DNA of 64,000 bases from Clavibacter michiganensis (lineage in GTDB: Bacteria; Actinomycetota; Actinomycetes; Actinomycetales; Microbacteriaceae): NCBI GenBank assembly GCA_002150995.1, contig MDHJ01000001.1, positions 310,001-374,000 of the forward strand, in the 5' to 3' direction. The notes under the pieces were generated by a model, which was given only the letters and a program-made list of their open reading frames with translations, made no database searches and had not been told where the DNA came from. The number at the start of each line of letters is the position of its first letter. The stretch's first letter is position 1. Below are positions 52,425 to 60,915 of this stretch, in pieces. A program made the position numbers and the translations under genes.

Positions 52425-52775
52425 TCAGCCCGCCGCGGGATCGGGTGCGGGGTAGCGGAACTGCATCCCGATGGCGCCGATGCTCCCCGTCCACACCATG
52501 TCGGCTCCGCGCCGGTCGAGGGGCGGACCGAGGGGGTCGATGGAGTCGGCCAGGCCGAGCTCGGCGATCCAGTCCTCGATGATCTCCTGCCGGCTGTCGC
52601 GCGTGTACGCGTCGGCCGAGCCGATGAAGTGGACGAAGTCGGCGTCGCCGAGCCGCCATGCCAAGGGGCGCAGGCCGCGACGGCCGCCCTCCTCGTTCCA
52701 GGCGACGGCGATGAGGAGCTCGATGTCCTCCCGGCGGAGGAAGCGCGGTCTCGGAGGATGCGGTGCGTCGGGCAT
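52425..52775 (-). CDS. Hypothetical protein
   Basis: A 116-residue soluble protein: FLRREDIELLIAVAWNEEGGRRGL, WRLGDADFVHFIGSADAYTRDSRQEIIEDWIAELG, ending FRYPAPDPAAG. The pattern suggests an alpha/beta protein. ATG 52775 has GAGAAG about 12 bases upstream; the frame is open to GTG 52820, so a longer form is possible. Stands alone, 72 bases downstream of the kinase start region. Family unknown. Confidence 0.6.
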   Translation of the reverse strand: MPDAPHPPRPRFLRREDIELLIAVAWNEEGGRRGLRPLAWRLGDADFVHFIGSADAYTRDSRQEIIEDWIAELGLADSIDPLGPPLDRRGADMVWTGSIGAIGMQFRYPAPDPAAG

Positions 52776-53311
52776 GGACGTCTTCTCGATCGTCGTGCGG
52801 CAGTGATCAGGCACGTTCACGTGAGGGCGTTGCGGGACGGGCCACCGAGTCCGAGCCCGGCGTGCTCGCGAACGCCTACCGGGCCCAGCTCACATCCGTC
52901 GGCTCGGGTACGACGGCTGCTGTGTTCGCGACCACGGCTCCGGCTGATGCGCTCCGGCGGCGTGGGACGACGTCCCCAGCATCGGGTAATGACTCGGGAC
53001 TGATCGAACCATAGGCCGGATCCGCGCCGGGCGCCATGGCCGGCGGTGAAGTGGGGTGCACCTGCCGCCGGTGACGGGAGGCTGTGGCCGGACACGAGGA
53101 TAGGCCGCATAGGTCAACCGGTGGCAGACTGGCGGCTCGGGCGCATCCGCCCGACCGTCTCCCCCGCACCGTCGCGGATCCCTCCTCCGCGTGCCGTCCG
53201 CCCGCCGCGAGGCGCCCGACCCCGTCCCGCGCCCTCGTCGCCCGCTCCTGCGCCCGCCGGCCGGATCCGCTCGCACCACCGCCGACGCCCGCGTCGGCAT
53301 GAGAGGACCCC
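52776..53311. other. Gene-free stretch upstream of the DHA2 transporter
   Basis: About 535 bases without a convincing gene. A plus-strand frame ending at 53014 (GVLANAYRAQLTSVGSGTTAAVF) has fair composition but no start signal and may be a gene remnant. Three ATAGG motifs at 53011-53115 lie where the transporter promoter should be. I see no clear -35/-10 pair or operator. Confidence 0.4.
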
Positions 53312-54910
53312 ATGTCCGACACCACCGCATCCGCCCGCCCGGCGTCGGGCGGCGCCGACGCGTCCGCCGCGCCCGGCTCCGGCCGGCCCGCCGCCCCCGT
53401 CGTCTCGCGTCGCGCCTGGCAGGCGCTCATCGTGCTGCTCGCCGGCATGTTCATCGCGCTGCTCGACACCACCATCGTGAACGTGGCGCTGCCCACGATC
53501 CGCACGAGCCTCGACGCCTCCGAGTCGACCCTGAGCTGGATCATCTCCGGCTACGCGCTCGCGTTCGGCCTGGCGCTCATCCCCGCGGGACGCCTCGGCG
53601 ACCGCTTCGGGCACAAGTGGGTGTTCGTGACCGGCATCGCGCTGTTCACGCTCGCGAGCCTCGCGTGCGGCGTGGCGCAGGACGACCTCCAGCTCGTGAT
53701 CTCCCGCGTGGTGCAGGGACTCGCGGGCGGCCTGTTCGTGCCGGCGGTGACCGCCTTCATCCAGCTGCTGTTCCCGCCGCAGGTGCGCGGCAAGGCGTTC
53801 GCCATCATGGGCGCCGTCATCGGCGTCTCGTCGGCGCTCGGCCCGATCGTGGGCGGCCTCATCATCCAGGCGGCGGGGGAGGAGTCGGGCTGGCGCCTGG
53901 TCTTCTTCGTGAACCTGCCCGTCGGCCTCGCCACCGTCGTCGCCGCGGTCTTCCTGCTCCCCAGCCGCCGCGTGGCGGAGGAGGTCGCGGGCGACGTGCG
54001 CGCGCAGTCCGGCCAGCGGTCCGGCGCGCAGGCGGCCGGCGCCCCGGCCCCCGCGCAGCCGGCGGCCTCGGGCGTCGACATCGTCGGCATCCTGCTCGTG
54101 AGCGCCGGCCTCGTGGCCCTGCTCGTGCCCCTGATCGACGGCCAGGACCAGGGCTGGCCGCTCTGGACCTACCTCTCCCTCGCGGGCGGCGTCGTGCTCC
54201 TCGCCCTCTTCGGCGCCTGGGAGGTCGCGCAGACGAAGCGCTCGAAGAGCGTCCTCGTGCCGCCGCACCTGTTCACGCACCCCGCCTTCACGGGCGGCGT
54301 GATCCTCGCGATGGTCTACTTCGCGGCCTTCACGAGCATCTTCTTCACCATCTCGATCCTCTGGCAGTCGGGTCTCGGCAACACCGCGCTCGCCTCGGGC
54401 CTCGTGTCCATCCCGTTCGCGATCGGCAGCATCGTCGGCTCCTCGCAGAGCAACCGCCTCACGAACCGCCTCGGGCGGAACGTGCTCGTGATCGGGACGG
54501 CGCTCGTGAGCGTCGGCCTCATCTGGCTGTGGCTCGTGCTCCTGAACACGGCCGCCGCCGACCTCACCAGCTGGATGCTCCTCGTCCCGCTGCTGCTCGC
54601 GGGCGTCGGCAACGGCCTCTTCATCGCCCCCAACGCGCAGTTCATCGTCGCGACCGTCGACCCCGCCGAGGCGGGTGCGGCCTCCGGCGTCATCGGCACC
54701 GTGCAACGCGTCGGATCCGCCGTCGGCATCGCCGTCATCGGCAGCGTGCTGTTCGCGGGCGTCGCCGGCGCCGGGATCCGCGGACCGCAGATGGTGCCGC
54801 AGGCCTTCACCGACGCGTCCGCGTCGGCCATGGGCGTCAGCGCGATCTTCGCCGTCGTGGCATTCGCGCTCGTCTTCGCCCTGCCGCGGCGGGTGTCGCG
54901 CGGGCACTGA
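53312..54910 (+). CDS. MFS drug efflux transporter, DHA2 (14-helix) family
   Basis: A 532-residue transporter with 14 predicted helices. The family signatures are GMFIALLDTTIVNVALPTI (motif D1 in helix 1), GRLGDRFGHKWVFVTG (motif A) and RVVQGLAGGLFVPAVTAFIQ with ALGPIVGGLI (motif C, antiporter). A long cytosolic loop (residues 225-260) is Ala/Pro-rich. GAGAGGA ribosome binding site. Exports drugs or toxic compounds using the proton gradient; substrate unknown. No TetR gene is adjacent, unusual for this family. Confidence 0.92.
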   Translation: MSDTTASARPASGGADASAAPGSGRPAAPVVSRRAWQALIVLLAGMFIALLDTTIVNVALPTIRTSLDASESTLSWIISGYALAFGLALIPAGRLGDRFGHKWVFVTGIALFTLASLACGVAQDDLQLVISRVVQGLAGGLFVPAVTAFIQLLFPPQVRGKAFAIMGAVIGVSSALGPIVGGLIIQAAGEESGWRLVFFVNLPVGLATVVAAVFLLPSRRVAEEVAGDVRAQSGQRSGAQAAGAPAPAQPAASGVDIVGILLVSAGLVALLVPLIDGQDQGWPLWTYLSLAGGVVLLALFGAWEVAQTKRSKSVLVPPHLFTHPAFTGGVILAMVYFAAFTSIFFTISILWQSGLGNTALASGLVSIPFAIGSIVGSSQSNRLTNRLGRNVLVIGTALVSVGLIWLWLVLLNTAAADLTSWMLLVPLLLAGVGNGLFIAPNAQFIVATVDPAEAGAASGVIGTVQRVGSAVGIAVIGSVLFAGVAGAGIRGPQMVPQAFTDASASAMGVSAIFAVVAFALVFALPRRVSRGH

Positions 54911-54970
54911 CCCGAGCGCATCCCCGACCGGGTCTCGACACCGGGCGGTGGAGGGAGGAGCCGCATCCGC

Positions 54971-55372
54971 ATGACCACCTTCCTCACCTGCCCGGTCGCG
55001 AGCGTCGAGCGCGCGACGGCCTTCTACGCCGCCCTCGGCTGGACCCTCGAGCCCGCCATGTCGGGACCCGACGTGTCGTGCTTCACGTTCGCCCCCGGGC
55101 AGTCCGTCATGCTCGGCAGCCGCGAGATGTACGCGCGCGTCGGCGGCACCGAGGAGCTGATCGGCGGCCCCGACACCCCCTCCGAGGTCACCGTCTCCTT
55201 CGACCTGGACAGCCGCGAGGCGGTCGACGAGCTCGTCGAGCGGGCCCGGGCCGCGGGCGGCCGGATCGGCGACACGGACGACTACGACTTCATGTACCAG
55301 CGCCAGTTCGACGACCCCGACGGGTACCACTACTCGCCGTTCTGGATGAAGCCGGCCTCCGGGGGCGCCTAG
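54971..55372 (+). CDS. VOC (glyoxalase/bleomycin-resistance fold) protein
   Basis: A 133-residue protein starting MTTFLTCPVASVERATAFYAALGW, with paired beta-alpha-beta-beta-beta units (FTFAPGQSVMLGS, VTVSFDLDSREAVDELVERARAAGG) and ending FDDPDGYHYSPFWM. The DPDGY His/Tyr end is typical. Could act as a lactoylglutathione lyase-like enzyme or a binding protein; not resolvable. Strong GGAGG-type site upstream. Its TAG stop overlaps the convergent hydrolase stop within CTAG. Confidence 0.88.
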   Translation: MTTFLTCPVASVERATAFYAALGWTLEPAMSGPDVSCFTFAPGQSVMLGSREMYARVGGTEELIGGPDTPSEVTVSFDLDSREAVDELVERARAAGGRIGDTDDYDFMYQRQFDDPDGYHYSPFWMKPASGGA

Positions 55373-56226
55373 CCCGCGGCGCCGATCCGCTCCCGCAGCC
55401 GCGCGAGCGCGTCGGCGGCGCCGTGCAGGACCGAGATGTGGCCGTCGCTCGGCCGCACGACGAGCTCCGCGCCGGGCACCCGGTCCGCGAGCCAGCGGGC
55501 GTGGGCGACCGGCGCGATCCGGTCGGCGTCGCCGTGCAGCAGGATCACCGGAGCGCGGACGTCCGCGAGGTCGACGCCCCAGTCGGCGACGAGCGCCAGG
55601 TCGTCATCGACCATGCCGCCGGGTCCCGCATCGAAGCCGCGGGCCGCGACGCCGTTCAACCACGCCCACTCCGTCTCGAGCGCGCGCAGGTCGCCGTCGG
55701 TGAACATGGCCGGGTCGAACTCGGAGTCGGCGAGCGCGGCCTCCAGCTCCTCCCGGCCCGCGACCGCGGCGCGGAGCTCCCGCTCGCCGCCCGCGTGCAT
55801 GCCGGCGAACCAGTCGAGCCCTTCGGCCTCGACGGGGGCGAGCGCCGCCCCGCAGACCGCGCCGAGCACGCGCTCGCCGAGCGAGGCCGCGGCGGCGAGG
55901 GCGAGCACGGCGCCGCTCGAGTGGCCGAGCACCGCGAACCGGTCGATCCCGAGCGCGTCCGCGACGGCCAGGTCGTCGGCCGCCGTGGTCGCGACCGTGC
56001 GGCCGGGGTGCCGGGTGGACCCGCCGTACCCGGGCCGGTCGTGGGAGATCCACCGGGTGCCGCGGGCCTCGGGTGCGTCGATGAGCGGCTGGGGCGGCGG
56101 GCCGACGTTCGGCGTGCCGTGGTGGTACGCGACGACCAGGTCGGGGCGGGCATCGTCGCCGGGTCCGGTGTCGTAGCAGTGCAGCGTGCGGCCGTCCGGC
56201 AGCCGCAGGTCCGTCTCGGTGAGCAT
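55369..56226 (-). CDS. Alpha/beta hydrolase
   Basis: A 285-residue alpha/beta hydrolase: HHGTPN oxyanion region (residues 35-40), DRPGYGGS, nucleophile elbow GHSSGAV near residue 100, GDADRIAP acid loop and catalytic His in SDGHISVLHG. The HGTP start rather than HGxG suits small esters or proline-iminopeptidase-like relatives. Soluble. Substrate unknown. Divergent from the tandem paralog pair. Confidence 0.9.
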   Translation of the reverse strand: MLTETDLRLPDGRTLHCYDTGPGDDARPDLVVAYHHGTPNVGPPPQPLIDAPEARGTRWISHDRPGYGGSTRHPGRTVATTAADDLAVADALGIDRFAVLGHSSGAVLALAAAASLGERVLGAVCGAALAPVEAEGLDWFAGMHAGGERELRAAVAGREELEAALADSEFDPAMFTDGDLRALETEWAWLNGVAARGFDAGPGGMVDDDLALVADWGVDLADVRAPVILLHGDADRIAPVAHARWLADRVPGAELVVRPSDGHISVLHGAADALARLRERIGAAG

Positions 56227-56319
56227 GCGCCGAGCGTAGGCCGGGGCGGGGCAGCCGGCCAGCGTCGGATCGCGACGGGGGCGCGGTCGCCGGCGCACGA
56301 GGGTGACAGGATCGACGGC

Positions 56320-57081
56320 ATGGACGAGGCGCGGGACGGCGAGCTCCGCGAGCTGCGCCGCCGCGCCTACGGGCCGGCGCCCGACCTCGACGACGCGGAG
56401 CTCGACCGCCTGCGGGAGCTCGAGGCGGGGCAGGGCGCGACGGCGGCGGCGACGGCCGTGTCGGATCCGGTGGACGCGGCCCGGCGTGACGTCGCACCGC
56501 GGGTCTCCTCGGGGCGGCACGCCGCCGTGGCGCACGACGCGGACCACGGCTCCTCCGAGCGCGACGACGACGCCCGCGACGACGACGCCCGCGACGACGA
56601 CGCCCGCGACGACGACGCCCGCGACGCCCCTCCCGGCGCCCGACCCCGGATCCGCCGCCGCACGGCGGTGCTGTGGGCCGCGTCCGTCGTGGTCGCGGTC
56701 GGCGCGACCGTCGGGCTCTCCTCGGGTCTCGAGATGGGCGGGCGCGAGGTCGGGGTCGTCGCCCTCGACCCCGACCGAGCGGTGCCCTCCCGCTGGGACG
56801 ACTGGTACCAGGACGCGGCGACCGGCGTGGGCGACTTCCGGGGCCTCACCGTCATCGGCCTCGTCAACCCCGAGGACGACTCCCGCTGCGTGGCCGTGGT
56901 CGCCCCGCGACCCGCCCGCACCGGATCGCCGGTCGGCGGCTGCGAGGCCGGCTCGTTCCCGGCTCGGGCCGTGCTCACGGTCGACGACGACATGCCCGCC
57001 GACCTCCTCGAGGCGTTCACCGAGGGCACCGCGCTCGAGTTCGTGCTCGACGGCTCGTCGGTCCGCGTCACGGCGGGCTAG
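56320..57081 (+). CDS. Single-pass membrane protein, tandem paralog 1
   Basis: A 253-residue protein. The cytosolic N-terminus ELRELRRRAYGPAPDLDDAELDRLRELE is shared with the next gene; then come DDDAR repeats (about 82-101), a basic stop-transfer stretch, one helix (TAVLWAASVVVAVGATVGLSS) and an outer domain with two cysteines (DDSRCVAVVAPRP, GGCEAGSF) probably paired. The leader GGTGACAGGATCG before the ATG is nearly identical in both paralogs and provides the ribosome binding site. No known family; the helix-then-disulfide domain suggests a surface sensor or stress protein. Confidence 0.75.
   Translation: MDEARDGELRELRRRAYGPAPDLDDAELDRLRELEAGQGATAAATAVSDPVDAARRDVAPRVSSGRHAAVAHDADHGSSERDDDARDDDARDDDARDDDARDAPPGARPRIRRRTAVLWAASVVVAVGATVGLSSGLEMGGREVGVVALDPDRAVPSRWDDWYQDAATGVGDFRGLTVIGLVNPEDDSRCVAVVAPRPARTGSPVGGCEAGSFPARAVLTVDDDMPADLLEAFTEGTALEFVLDGSSVRVTAG
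56561..56620 (+). repeat. Four tandem 15-bp repeats in paralog 1
   Basis: Four exact copies of GCGACGACGACGCCC encode ARDDD repeats in the cytosolic linker. The neighbouring paralog lacks them, so they expanded after duplication. Confidence 0.9.
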
Positions 57082-57135
57082 GCGGACGGCCCGGACGGGG
57101 GCGGGTCGCGCCGGGCGCCGGTGACAGGATCGGGG

Positions 57136-57906
57136 ATGGACGCCGTCGACCACGCCGAGCTCGTCGAGCTCCGCCGTCGCGCGTACGGGCCGGGGCACGA
57201 CGTCGCTGCGGGCGACCTCGATCGGCTCCGGACGCTGGAGGAGCGCGCCGTCGCCGCGTCGACGGCGGCCGACGCGGGTCCTGCGGCCGAATCGGAGGCG
57301 GAGCCCGTGGCCGGGACCGATGCCCGGGCCGGTCCCGATCCCGGGGCCGCTCCCGCCCTCGCCGCACCCGGCGACCGCCCCGACGGCGAGCCGACGTCCG
57401 GTCCCCGGACGTCCGCGCGTCGCCGTCGCCGCATCGGGGTGCTCTGGGCCGCCTCCCTCGCGGCGGCCGTCGCCGGCACCGCCGTCCTCGGATCCATGCT
57501 CGTGGCGCCGCCCGGGCGGGAGGTCGCGGTGGTCCGGCTCGACCCGGACCTCCCGCTCCCCGAGCACATGCGCGACTGGTTCGGCGGCGCCGAGACGGGA
57601 TCCGCGCCCTTCCACGGCCTCACCGTCGTGCGGCTCGCGAACGACATGTCGGCCTTCCCCGACCGGGGCCGGACGTGCCTGTCGATCCAGCCGGCGCGCG
57701 CGGCGATGGGGACGACCGAGGGCGGCGGCTGCAGCGCGGGCCGCTTCGGCGCGTCCGCCCGACTCGTGGTGAACTTCGGTGCGCCCGAGGAGCTGCGCGA
57801 GGTCTACCCGGTGGGCACCGCCCTCCTGTTCGACCTGCGGGGCGACTCGGTCCACGTCCGGGCCGACGACCTCGCCCGCCTCCCGACGCCGGCGTCCGCG
57901 CGCTGA
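57136..57906 (+). CDS. Single-pass membrane protein, tandem paralog 2
   Basis: A 256-residue homologue of the preceding gene: same N-terminal ELVELRRRAYGPGHDV and DLDRLRTLE, an Ala/Pro/Gly linker without repeats, a basic stretch ARRRRRIGVLWAASLAAAVAGTAVLG with the membrane helix, and an outer domain (REVAVVRLDPDLPLPEHMRDWFGG, RTCLSIQPA, GGGCSAGRFGASARLVV) with two cysteines in equivalent places. Follows paralog 1 by 54 bases. An in-frame GTG at 57121 is less likely than ATG 57136. Confidence 0.75.
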   Translation: MDAVDHAELVELRRRAYGPGHDVAAGDLDRLRTLEERAVAASTAADAGPAAESEAEPVAGTDARAGPDPGAAPALAAPGDRPDGEPTSGPRTSARRRRRIGVLWAASLAAAVAGTAVLGSMLVAPPGREVAVVRLDPDLPLPEHMRDWFGGAETGSAPFHGLTVVRLANDMSAFPDRGRTCLSIQPARAAMGTTEGGGCSAGRFGASARLVVNFGAPEELREVYPVGTALLFDLRGDSVHVRADDLARLPTPASAR

Positions 57907-57946
57907 CCGGCCTTCGCGGGGCGTCCGGCGCGGGCGCCGGCGCCGC

Positions 57947-58660
57947 TCAGCCGAGCAGCGACCGCATGCGGGCGTAGAACTCGCGCGGGTCGCCGCTCAG
58001 GGAGTCCTTCACCATGCGGCTCCAGTCGTCGACGACGACCTCGATGGAGCCGGCGGCCAGGCCGTCGAGGGACGCGCGCGGCACGTCGCGCGGGCTGATC
58101 ATCGGGCCGTCGTAGCCGGCCATGATGTCGGTGTCCGCTGCCCCGAGGTGCACTCCCTGCACGAGGGTGCCCTGCTCGGCGAGCTCCAGCCGCACCGCGT
58201 TCGTCATGTTCCACTCGGCCGCCTTCGCCGCCGCGTAGCCGCCGGCGCCGGACGTGGAGAACCAGGACAGCGCCGACAGGACGTTCACGATCGCGCCTCC
58301 GCCGTTCGCGGCGAGCACGGGCGCGAACGCGCGGATGACGCCGAGCGTCCCGTAGAAGTGGGTGTCCATCTCGCGGCGGATGTCGGCCATGTCGCCCGTG
58401 ACGAGGGCGGCGCCCGTGGAGATGCCGGCGTTGTTGACCACGAGCGTCACGTCGGTCGCGGTGCGGGCGGCGGCCGCGACCGAGGCGGGGTCGGCGAGGT
58501 CGAGGCGCAGCACCTCGACGCCGGGCACGTCGACCGCCTCGGGCCGACGGGCGGTCGCGTAGACCTTCCGCGCGCCCCGCGCGAGGAGCTCCTCGACGAA
58601 GGTGCGGCCGATGCCGCGGTTGGCGCCGGTGACGAGGGCGACCTGATCCTGGATGTCCAT
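57947..58660 (-). CDS. SDR family oxidoreductase
   Basis: A 237-residue SDR: TGANRGIGRTFVEELLARGA, NNAGISTGAAL, SALSWFSTSG, YAAAKAAEW (catalytic Tyr and Lys) and LVQGVHLGAADTDIM. Close to short-chain dehydrogenases of unknown substrate. Its minus-strand promoter has the long 20-base spacer and central palindrome typical of MerR control, and the MerR gene is divergent. Confidence 0.9.
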   Translation of the reverse strand: MDIQDQVALVTGANRGIGRTFVEELLARGARKVYATARRPEAVDVPGVEVLRLDLADPASVAAAARTATDVTLVVNNAGISTGAALVTGDMADIRREMDTHFYGTLGVIRAFAPVLAANGGGAIVNVLSALSWFSTSGAGGYAAAKAAEWNMTNAVRLELAEQGTLVQGVHLGAADTDIMAGYDGPMISPRDVPRASLDGLAAGSIEVVVDDWSRMVKDSLSGDPREFYARMRSLLG

Positions 58661-58710
58661 GCGTGCTCTTCCTCCCGCCGCTCGCGCTGGGCGGCGAGGC
58701 GGCGTGGCCT

Positions 58711-58742
58711 ACGCTAGGAGTTGACGTCGACGTGAAGGGCAA
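58711..58742 (-). promoter_or_regulatory. MerR-type promoter and operator of the SDR gene
   Basis: On the minus strand a -35 (TTGCCC, 58737-58742) and -10 (TAGCGT, 58711-58716) are 20 bases apart, too far for a normal promoter. The spacer holds the dyad TTGACGTCGACGTGAA (58721-58736). This is the classic layout where MerR proteins twist the DNA to activate. Confidence 0.65.
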
Positions 58743-58781
58743 GTCCGCCCGCCGATCGGCGCCACGACGGGAAGAGGCGGC

Positions 58782-59201
58782 ATGCTGCGGATCGGCGACG
58801 TGGCGGGGCGCGCGGGCGTGAGCACGCGGGCGCTCCGGTACTACGAGGAGCAGGGCCTGCTGCCGGCGGAGCGCACCCCGAGCGGCCAGCGGATCTACGC
58901 GGAGGCCGCCGTCGAGCGGGTGCGGCTCATCCAGCGCCTGTACGCGGCGGGGCTCCCGAGCCGCACGATCCTCGCGCTGCTGCCGAGCGTCGACACCGGC
59001 GTCGCCGCCCCCGGGACCATGGAGCTCCTCCGCGCCGAGCGCGACCGCATCTCCGCGGGCATCGCCGAGCTCGAGCGCGCCCGCGAGGAGCTGTCCCGGG
59101 TCATCGAGATCTGCCGGCACCCCACGCCGGAGCACTGCCCGGCGCTCCGCGACGGAGCTGCGGCGGATGCGGGCACGCGCGCGGAGCACGTCGCCGCCTG
59201 A
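58782..59201 (+). CDS. MerR-family transcriptional regulator
   Basis: A 139-residue regulator: N-terminal winged helix (MLRIGDVAGRAGVSTRALRYYEEQGLLPAERTPSGQRIY), then a long dimerisation helix (RAERDRISAGIAELERAREELSRVIEICR). The C-terminus has Cys in EICRHPTPEHCPALRD, possibly redox- or metal-sensitive. Divergent from the SDR gene with a MerR-type operator between; likely activates it on a stress signal. Confidence 0.92.
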   Translation: MLRIGDVAGRAGVSTRALRYYEEQGLLPAERTPSGQRIYAEAAVERVRLIQRLYAAGLPSRTILALLPSVDTGVAAPGTMELLRAERDRISAGIAELERAREELSRVIEICRHPTPEHCPALRDGAAADAGTRAEHVAA

Positions 59202-59259
59202 CGGAGGCGCCGTAGCCCCCCCGCGAGCGGCCTCCCCGCACGGCAGGCCCCGTAGCGCG

Positions 59260-60915
59260 TCAGGGCGCGGGCACCAGCCAGACCGCCGTGTCCGGCGGGA
59301 GCACGTCGCCGACGGGGCCCGTCGAGCTCAGCACGACCCGGCGTCCGGGCGGCAGCGGCACCGGATCCGTCCCGAACGCGATCCAGCACTCGAGCGGTCC
59401 GCGTCGGAAGGCGAGCGCGTCGGCCGGGCTGGGCAGCCACACCAGCGGCTCCGTCGCCATGACGAGCTCCCGGCGCGCCGCCAGCAGCCGCCGGTAGTGC
59501 GCGAGCGTCGACGCGGGATCCGCCTCCTGGCGCTCGACCGTGAGCCCCGCCCACTCGTCCGGCTGCGGCAGCCACGGTCCCGGGCCGCCGTCGGGGACGC
59601 CGGTCGAGAACCCGAACGGCGTCGCGGACCCCGACCAGGGGATCGGCACCCGGGAGCCGTCCCGCCCCGGGTCGGTGCCGCCCGAGCGGAGGTGGATGGG
59701 GTCGTGGCGGCGCGCGTCGGGGATGTCCTCCACCTCGTGCAGGCCGAGCTCCTCGCCGAAGTAGAGGTAGGCGACGCCGGGCAGGGCCATCGTGAGCGTG
59801 ACGGCCGCGCGGGCGCGGCGGCGGCCGAGCTCGCGGTCCACCGGGTCCACCCCGAACCGGGCGCGCTGCTGCTCGTTCGAGGCCCGCACCTCCGGCTGCT
59901 CCCGGCCGTAGCGGGTGGCCTGCCGCACCACGTCGTGGTTCGTCAGGGCCCAGGCGCTCGGCGCGCCCGTGTCGGCGGCCTTCGCCAGCCCCTGGTCGAT
60001 GACCCGTCGCCAGGGTCCCGCCCGGAACGCCGTGTGCAGCGGCTCGAACTCGAACGCGGTGTGCAGCTCGTCGGGCCGGAGGTAGAGCGGCAGGCGCTCG
60101 GGCCGCGCCACCCAGGCCTCGGCGACGAAGATCCGCGGCGGGTCGTAGGAGTCGGCGACCCCGCGCCACTCCCGGTACACGTCGTGCACCTCGTCCTGGT
60201 CCCAGCCGGGGTGCGCCTCGGTGCGGCGGTCGGCGCCCCGGCCGTCGGGGAGCCCGGCCGCCTTCGCCAGCCCGTGCGCCACGTCGACGCGGAAGCCGTC
60301 GACGCCGCGGTCGAACCAGAAGCGCAGCACGTCGACGAACTCCGCGCGCACCTCGGCGCTCGTCCAGTCGAGGTCCGGCTGCTCAGCGGCGAACAGGTGC
60401 AGGTACCAGGCGCCCGGGCGCCCGTCGGGATCCGTGGTGCGGGTCCACGCGGGGCCGCGGAAGCAGCTCTCCCAGTCGTTGGGCGGCAGATCGCCGTCCG
60501 GTCCCTGCCCCTCCCGGAAGTGGTAGCGCGCCCGCGCCGCCGGGTCGCCGGCCAGCGCCGCGCGGAACCAGGGGTGCGCGTCGGAGGTGTGGTTGGGGAC
60601 GATGTCGAGCAGCACCCGCATCCCGAGGCCGTGCGCCTCGCCGATCAGGGCCTCCGCGTCGGCGAGCGTGCCGTAGGCGGGATCCACGTCGCGGTAGTCC
60701 GCCACGTCGTACCCCGCGTCGACCATCGGCGACGGGTACCAGGGGTTCACCCAGATGGCGTCGACGCCGAGCGCGGCCAGGTACGGCAGCCGGTCGCGGA
60801 GGCCCGCGAGGTCGCCCACGCCGTCCCCGTCGCCGTCGGCGAAGCTGCGGAGGAGCACCTGGTAGACGACGGCCGAGCGCCACCAGTCGGCCTCCGCGGC
60901 GCGCTCGGAGGTCAT
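59260..60915 (-). CDS. GH13 alpha-glucosidase (oligo-1,6-glucosidase type)
   Basis: A 551-residue cytosolic enzyme. The (beta/alpha)8 barrel motifs are all present: WWRSAVVYQVLLRSFADGDGDGVGDLAGL at the start, DIVPNHTS, FRVDVAHGL (nucleophile Asp), VAEAW (acid/base Glu) and TNHDVVR (third Asp). C-terminal beta domain ends TAVWLVPAP. It hydrolyses imported alpha-glucosides to glucose. Last gene of the importer operon; ATGA overlap with the permease. Confidence 0.93.
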   Translation of the reverse strand: MTSERAAEADWWRSAVVYQVLLRSFADGDGDGVGDLAGLRDRLPYLAALGVDAIWVNPWYPSPMVDAGYDVADYRDVDPAYGTLADAEALIGEAHGLGMRVLLDIVPNHTSDAHPWFRAALAGDPAARARYHFREGQGPDGDLPPNDWESCFRGPAWTRTTDPDGRPGAWYLHLFAAEQPDLDWTSAEVRAEFVDVLRFWFDRGVDGFRVDVAHGLAKAAGLPDGRGADRRTEAHPGWDQDEVHDVYREWRGVADSYDPPRIFVAEAWVARPERLPLYLRPDELHTAFEFEPLHTAFRAGPWRRVIDQGLAKAADTGAPSAWALTNHDVVRQATRYGREQPEVRASNEQQRARFGVDPVDRELGRRRARAAVTLTMALPGVAYLYFGEELGLHEVEDIPDARRHDPIHLRSGGTDPGRDGSRVPIPWSGSATPFGFSTGVPDGGPGPWLPQPDEWAGLTVERQEADPASTLAHYRRLLAARRELVMATEPLVWLPSPADALAFRRGPLECWIAFGTDPVPLPPGRRVVLSSTGPVGDVLPPDTAVWLVPAP

